From: Leptonema sp964619535
Lineage (GTDB): Bacteria; Spirochaetota; Leptospiria; Leptospirales; Leptonemataceae
Direction of reading: 5' to 3'
Assembly: GCA_964619535.1 (NCBI GenBank)
Contig: CAZUEX010000011.1
Span: 1-64,000, forward strand
DNA length: 64,000 nt
In this document: positions 61,878 through 64,000 of the stretch, one piece after another
Layout: each line of letters opens with the position of its first letter
How positions within the stretch are numbered: the first letter of the stretch is position 1
Translations under genes and position numbers: made by a program
The notes under the pieces: generated by a model
Databases searched by the model: none
Seen by the model: the letters and a program-made list of their open reading frames with translations, nothing else
Told to the model about the DNA's origin: nothing

Positions 61878-63325
61878 CAGCGTGCCTTCTTCTGGGTTTC
61901 AATGCGGCGCAAAAAGGAGCGCATGATCGTCAAGTAGAGCTCTTCTTTCAGTTGTTCGTCTTCGATTCCTGCTTCTACGTTTGGATTGTCATTGATCTCG
62001 ATTACGAAGGCCTTGCCGTTCACTTCTTTGAGATCTACACCGTAGAAGCCGTCCCCGATGAGATTGCCTGCTTCCAGGGCTGTCTTTATGACGAAATCGG
62101 GTACACGATAGAGAGGCATTGTTTCTGTTTTTCCCCAGTTTCGACCGGTCTGGTTCCAGTCATAGACCTGCCAGTGCCCGCGGGCCATGAAGTACCGACA
62201 GGCGAAAAGGGGCTGACGATCCAGTATGCCAATGCGCCAGTCATAATCCGTTGGAAGAAATTCCTGTGCAATAAGGAGATCGCTTTTTTCGAACATCGGC
62301 GGAAGACGTTCCTCCCACTCTTCGCTGTCGTTCACCTTTACAACTCCAACCGAAAAGGAAGAGTCGGGCAGCTTGACGACAAGAGGAAAAGGCAGCGAAT
62401 CGCGAAGCTGCGTATGGTCTTTGTGGAGAATATATGTCTGTGGCGTGGGGATCTTCCCTCGCTGCAACAGTTCGGCCAGAAAGACCTTGTTCGTACACTT
62501 GAGTATTGATCGAGGATCATCGATCACGACAAGGCCCATCGCCTCTGCAAGGCGCGCGAAGCGGTATGTGTGGTGATTTACAGCTGTTGTTTCGCGTATA
62601 AAGAGTGCATCAAATTCGGCCAGACGGTTTATGTCGTCGGGAAAGATGATTTCCATCTTAAATCCGATCTTCTCCCCCGCGCGAACAAAGCGATCAATAG
62701 CCTTCTGGTCCGAAGGACTGGATCGTTCATCCGGATTGATCAGGATGGCAAGATCATAATGGGTACGGTTGTTCGGGCTTCTGTAGCGTCTTTTCTGACA
62801 TACATAATCGCGGGCAAACTGTGCGATGAATGGTTTGTGGTCTTCGGGCACCTCATTGACGCTGAGGATGGAGATGCCGGTGATGATCCAGGATTTTCGT
62901 TTTTCAAAGCGTACGCGAAAGAGGGGCATTTGCAGAATGCCAAATAGTTCTCGAGCCAGCTTCTCATGTCTGCGAGCAACGTTCTGACCGAAGTAGACGG
63001 AAAGCTCAAATGAGCAGGATTGTAGATCATTAAGCCCTTTCTGAATGGTTCCGTGCAGTCGCTGGGTGATCTGTTTCAGTACCTTCAGGGAGCGAAAGTC
63101 CTGGATCTTCATTACCTCGGGCATGACGCGGTGTCCGCGTGCCGTGGCCAGCAGGCTTACATAGTAGCCCATGGATTGGTAGCGGTAATGACGGCTTAGA
63201 TTGAGAATCGAAAGCCTTCGATCGTCCAGGTAATGGGGATCTGTAAGATAGCTGCGGGCAGTGACGGTTTCAAAAGGGGCATCGGGCAGATCTCCCTGTT
63301 TATCAACTACAATGATGGTTTTCAT
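61877..63325 (-). CDS. RimK-like ATP-grasp ligase with RLAN-type N-domain
   Basis: This 482-residue protein has an N-terminal region (about 1-200; VVDKQGDLPDAPFETVTARSYL) of the type seen in RimK-like ATP-grasp proteins. The ATP-grasp domain (about 270-470) shows PFPLVVKLPDSSFSVGVVKV, LIAQEFLPTDYDWRIGILDR and the metal-binding FYGVDLKEVNGKAFVIEINDNPNVEAG. RimK relatives add amino acids, often Glu, to protein or peptide ends. It overlaps the peptidase gene by four bases at its start and the GCS2-like gene by one base at its stop, so all three are translated as a unit. The acceptor is unknown. Confidence 0.88.
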   Translation of the reverse strand: MKTIIVVDKQGDLPDAPFETVTARSYLTDPHYLDDRRLSILNLSRHYRYQSMGYYVSLLATARGHRVMPEVMKIQDFRSLKVLKQITQRLHGTIQKGLNDLQSCSFELSVYFGQNVARRHEKLARELFGILQMPLFRVRFEKRKSWIITGISILSVNEVPEDHKPFIAQFARDYVCQKRRYRSPNNRTHYDLAILINPDERSSPSDQKAIDRFVRAGEKIGFKMEIIFPDDINRLAEFDALFIRETTAVNHHTYRFARLAEAMGLVVIDDPRSILKCTNKVFLAELLQRGKIPTPQTYILHKDHTQLRDSLPFPLVVKLPDSSFSVGVVKVNDSEEWEERLPPMFEKSDLLIAQEFLPTDYDWRIGILDRQPLFACRYFMARGHWQVYDWNQTGRNWGKTETMPLYRVPDFVIKTALEAGNLIGDGFYGVDLKEVNGKAFVIEINDNPNVEAGIEDEQLKEELYLTIMRSFLRRIETQKKAR

Positions 63326-64000
63326 TTTTCGAGGACGAGGAGATTCGCGTCAAAGGTGACGATGCCCAGCATGATGGAGTTAATCAGCCGACCCGTCCCC
63401 ACGGAATAGGTATGATCTGCTGTGCCCGAGGCAGAGGGATAGGGATCCTTAATGACGATGCGACCACGGCTGTCGAATCCCCCAAGGACAACGAAATGAC
63501 CGGAGGGTTCTCCCCCTGTATCGTCATCTACGATCAACCCGGCATCATTGACCCGTTCTCGCATGGAGTTGTTCAGGTAGGTTGCCGAAAGACCGGCAAT
63601 GACGGGTAACCTGCGGCTCAGGATCGAACGCAGCAGAGAGGCCGAGAGATTCTGGAATCGAAGCCTCCCTCCTGCAGCGAGAAACTCAAGGTACCGGGGA
63701 GTGGCCTGCTGGATCCTGGAATGGGGACGCTTCTTTTTTGCCTGCTCTGCGAGCTTTGCAGAAAGGTTAACACCCTTCCGGAACCAGGTGGGATCGAAGA
63801 TCTGCAGGTTGTAGGTGAAGATGGTAGCCCGGTATCCCCGTGCCAGGGCATGGTTGGCAAGCATCACCGCAAGGGTTCCGCCTTCTTTGAGGAAAGGGAC
63901 CTCTCGGGCCAGATCACCGATGGACGGTGGATGTGGCTCATGAAATAGATATACTGCATGCAAACAGGTAATGCCGCAGGTCGTGTCGTCTGGCTGGGCC
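63322..64000 (-). CDS. C39-like peptidase, 5' end outside the window (partial)
   Basis: About 225 residues are visible and the frame continues past base 64000. The first visible residues, AQPDDTTCGITCLHAVYLF, carry the papain-like active-site Cys (codon 63976-63978) in a C39-type Q...CG.xCL context. GHFVVLGGFDSRGRIVIKDPYP supplies the catalytic His and Asp. Related genes elsewhere have an N-terminal GNAT domain, so one may lie beyond the edge. TTG and similar internal starts are not credible because the nucleophile lies upstream of them. It overlaps the ATP-grasp gene (ATGA). It may cleave or process the product of the ligases. Confidence 0.8.
   Translation of the reverse strand, partial: AQPDDTTCGITCLHAVYLFHEPHPPSIGDLAREVPFLKEGGTLAVMLANHALARGYRATIFTYNLQIFDPTWFRKGVNLSAKLAEQAKKKRPHSRIQQATPRYLEFLAAGGRLRFQNLSASLLRSILSRRLPVIAGLSATYLNNSMRERVNDAGLIVDDDTGGEPSGHFVVLGGFDSRGRIVIKDPYPSASGTADHTYSVGTGRLINSIMLGIVTFDANLLVLEK

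Noticed and set aside
1..64000. CRISPR array, insertion sequence, prophage or replication origin
   Set aside because: No spaced repeats, transposase, integrase, phage structural genes or dnaA-box clusters were seen; gyrB here is not next to dnaA or recF.

Overview
The window reads as one contiguous piece of a moderately GC-rich (not computed), housekeeping-heavy bacterial chromosome, packed with genes on both strands. Gene content points to a spirochaete of the Leptospirales. There is a CheX-type phosphatase, several spirochaete-style lipoprotein signals, a FapA/DUF342 protein, a PilZ/GAF-like protein resembling a Leptospira-type family, a diderm rod-shape operon and many leptospire-like proteins without known function. 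Base composition looks higher than that of Leptospira itself, so a Leptonema-like genus is my best guess. This is inference from gene content, not a database result. No stretch longer than 300 bases lacks a gene, and I see no insertion sequence, CRISPR array, prophage or origin.

Layout. 1-700: a MarR regulator whose promoter spacer holds a perfect inverted repeat. 706-9334 (minus): the elongasome operon mreB-mreC-mreD-mrdA-rodA plus one unknown gene, preceded by two overlapping genes for membrane-anchored proteins. 9420-12880: a PpiD-like chaperone, a CheX phosphatase, a PilZ/GAF-like protein and a STAS protein. 13123-19435: pyruvate phosphate dikinase, a small YjfB-like protein, an MFS transporter, tRNA-Ser(GGA), a deaminase and an acyl-CoA dehydrogenase. 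19560-27527 (minus): rpmG-ispE-tRNA-Gln(UUG)-glmU-like-prs-rplY, a terminator, then pth-ftsH and an unknown gene. 27623-34451 (minus): a DUF389 protein, mutS, gyrB and a cysteine-poor DksA-like protein. 34674-40102: a phasin-like protein, pheST, rpmF and an SDR enzyme. 40349-44494: a midasin-like AAA+/vWA protein, a gamma-carbonic-anhydrase-like protein and a rhodanese lipoprotein. 44510-50124: hisI, aroA, a FapA protein and a bifunctional Rel. 50216-55483: a Trk/Ktr potassium pair, plsC, a pseudouridine synthase and two small genes. 55499-59276: a GGDEF-EAL protein and leuD. 59320-64000 (minus): a broken ankyrin lipoprotein and a three-gene cassette of C39-like peptidase, RimK-like ATP-grasp ligase and GCS2-like ligase that runs off the right edge.

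The genes group into envelope growth (mre/mrd), translation (pheST, rplY, rpmG, rpmF, pth, two tRNAs), DNA maintenance (mutS, gyrB), second-messenger signalling (Rel with a DksA-like partner; GGDEF-EAL with a PilZ-like protein) and precursor synthesis (prs, ispE, aroA, hisI, leuD). The points most worth following are the peptide-ligase/peptidase cassette at the right edge, a peptidyl-tRNA hydrolase that has lost its catalytic histidine, the midasin-like ATPase, the PilZ motifs split by a GAF-like insert, and an in-frame stop in the ankyrin lipoprotein.
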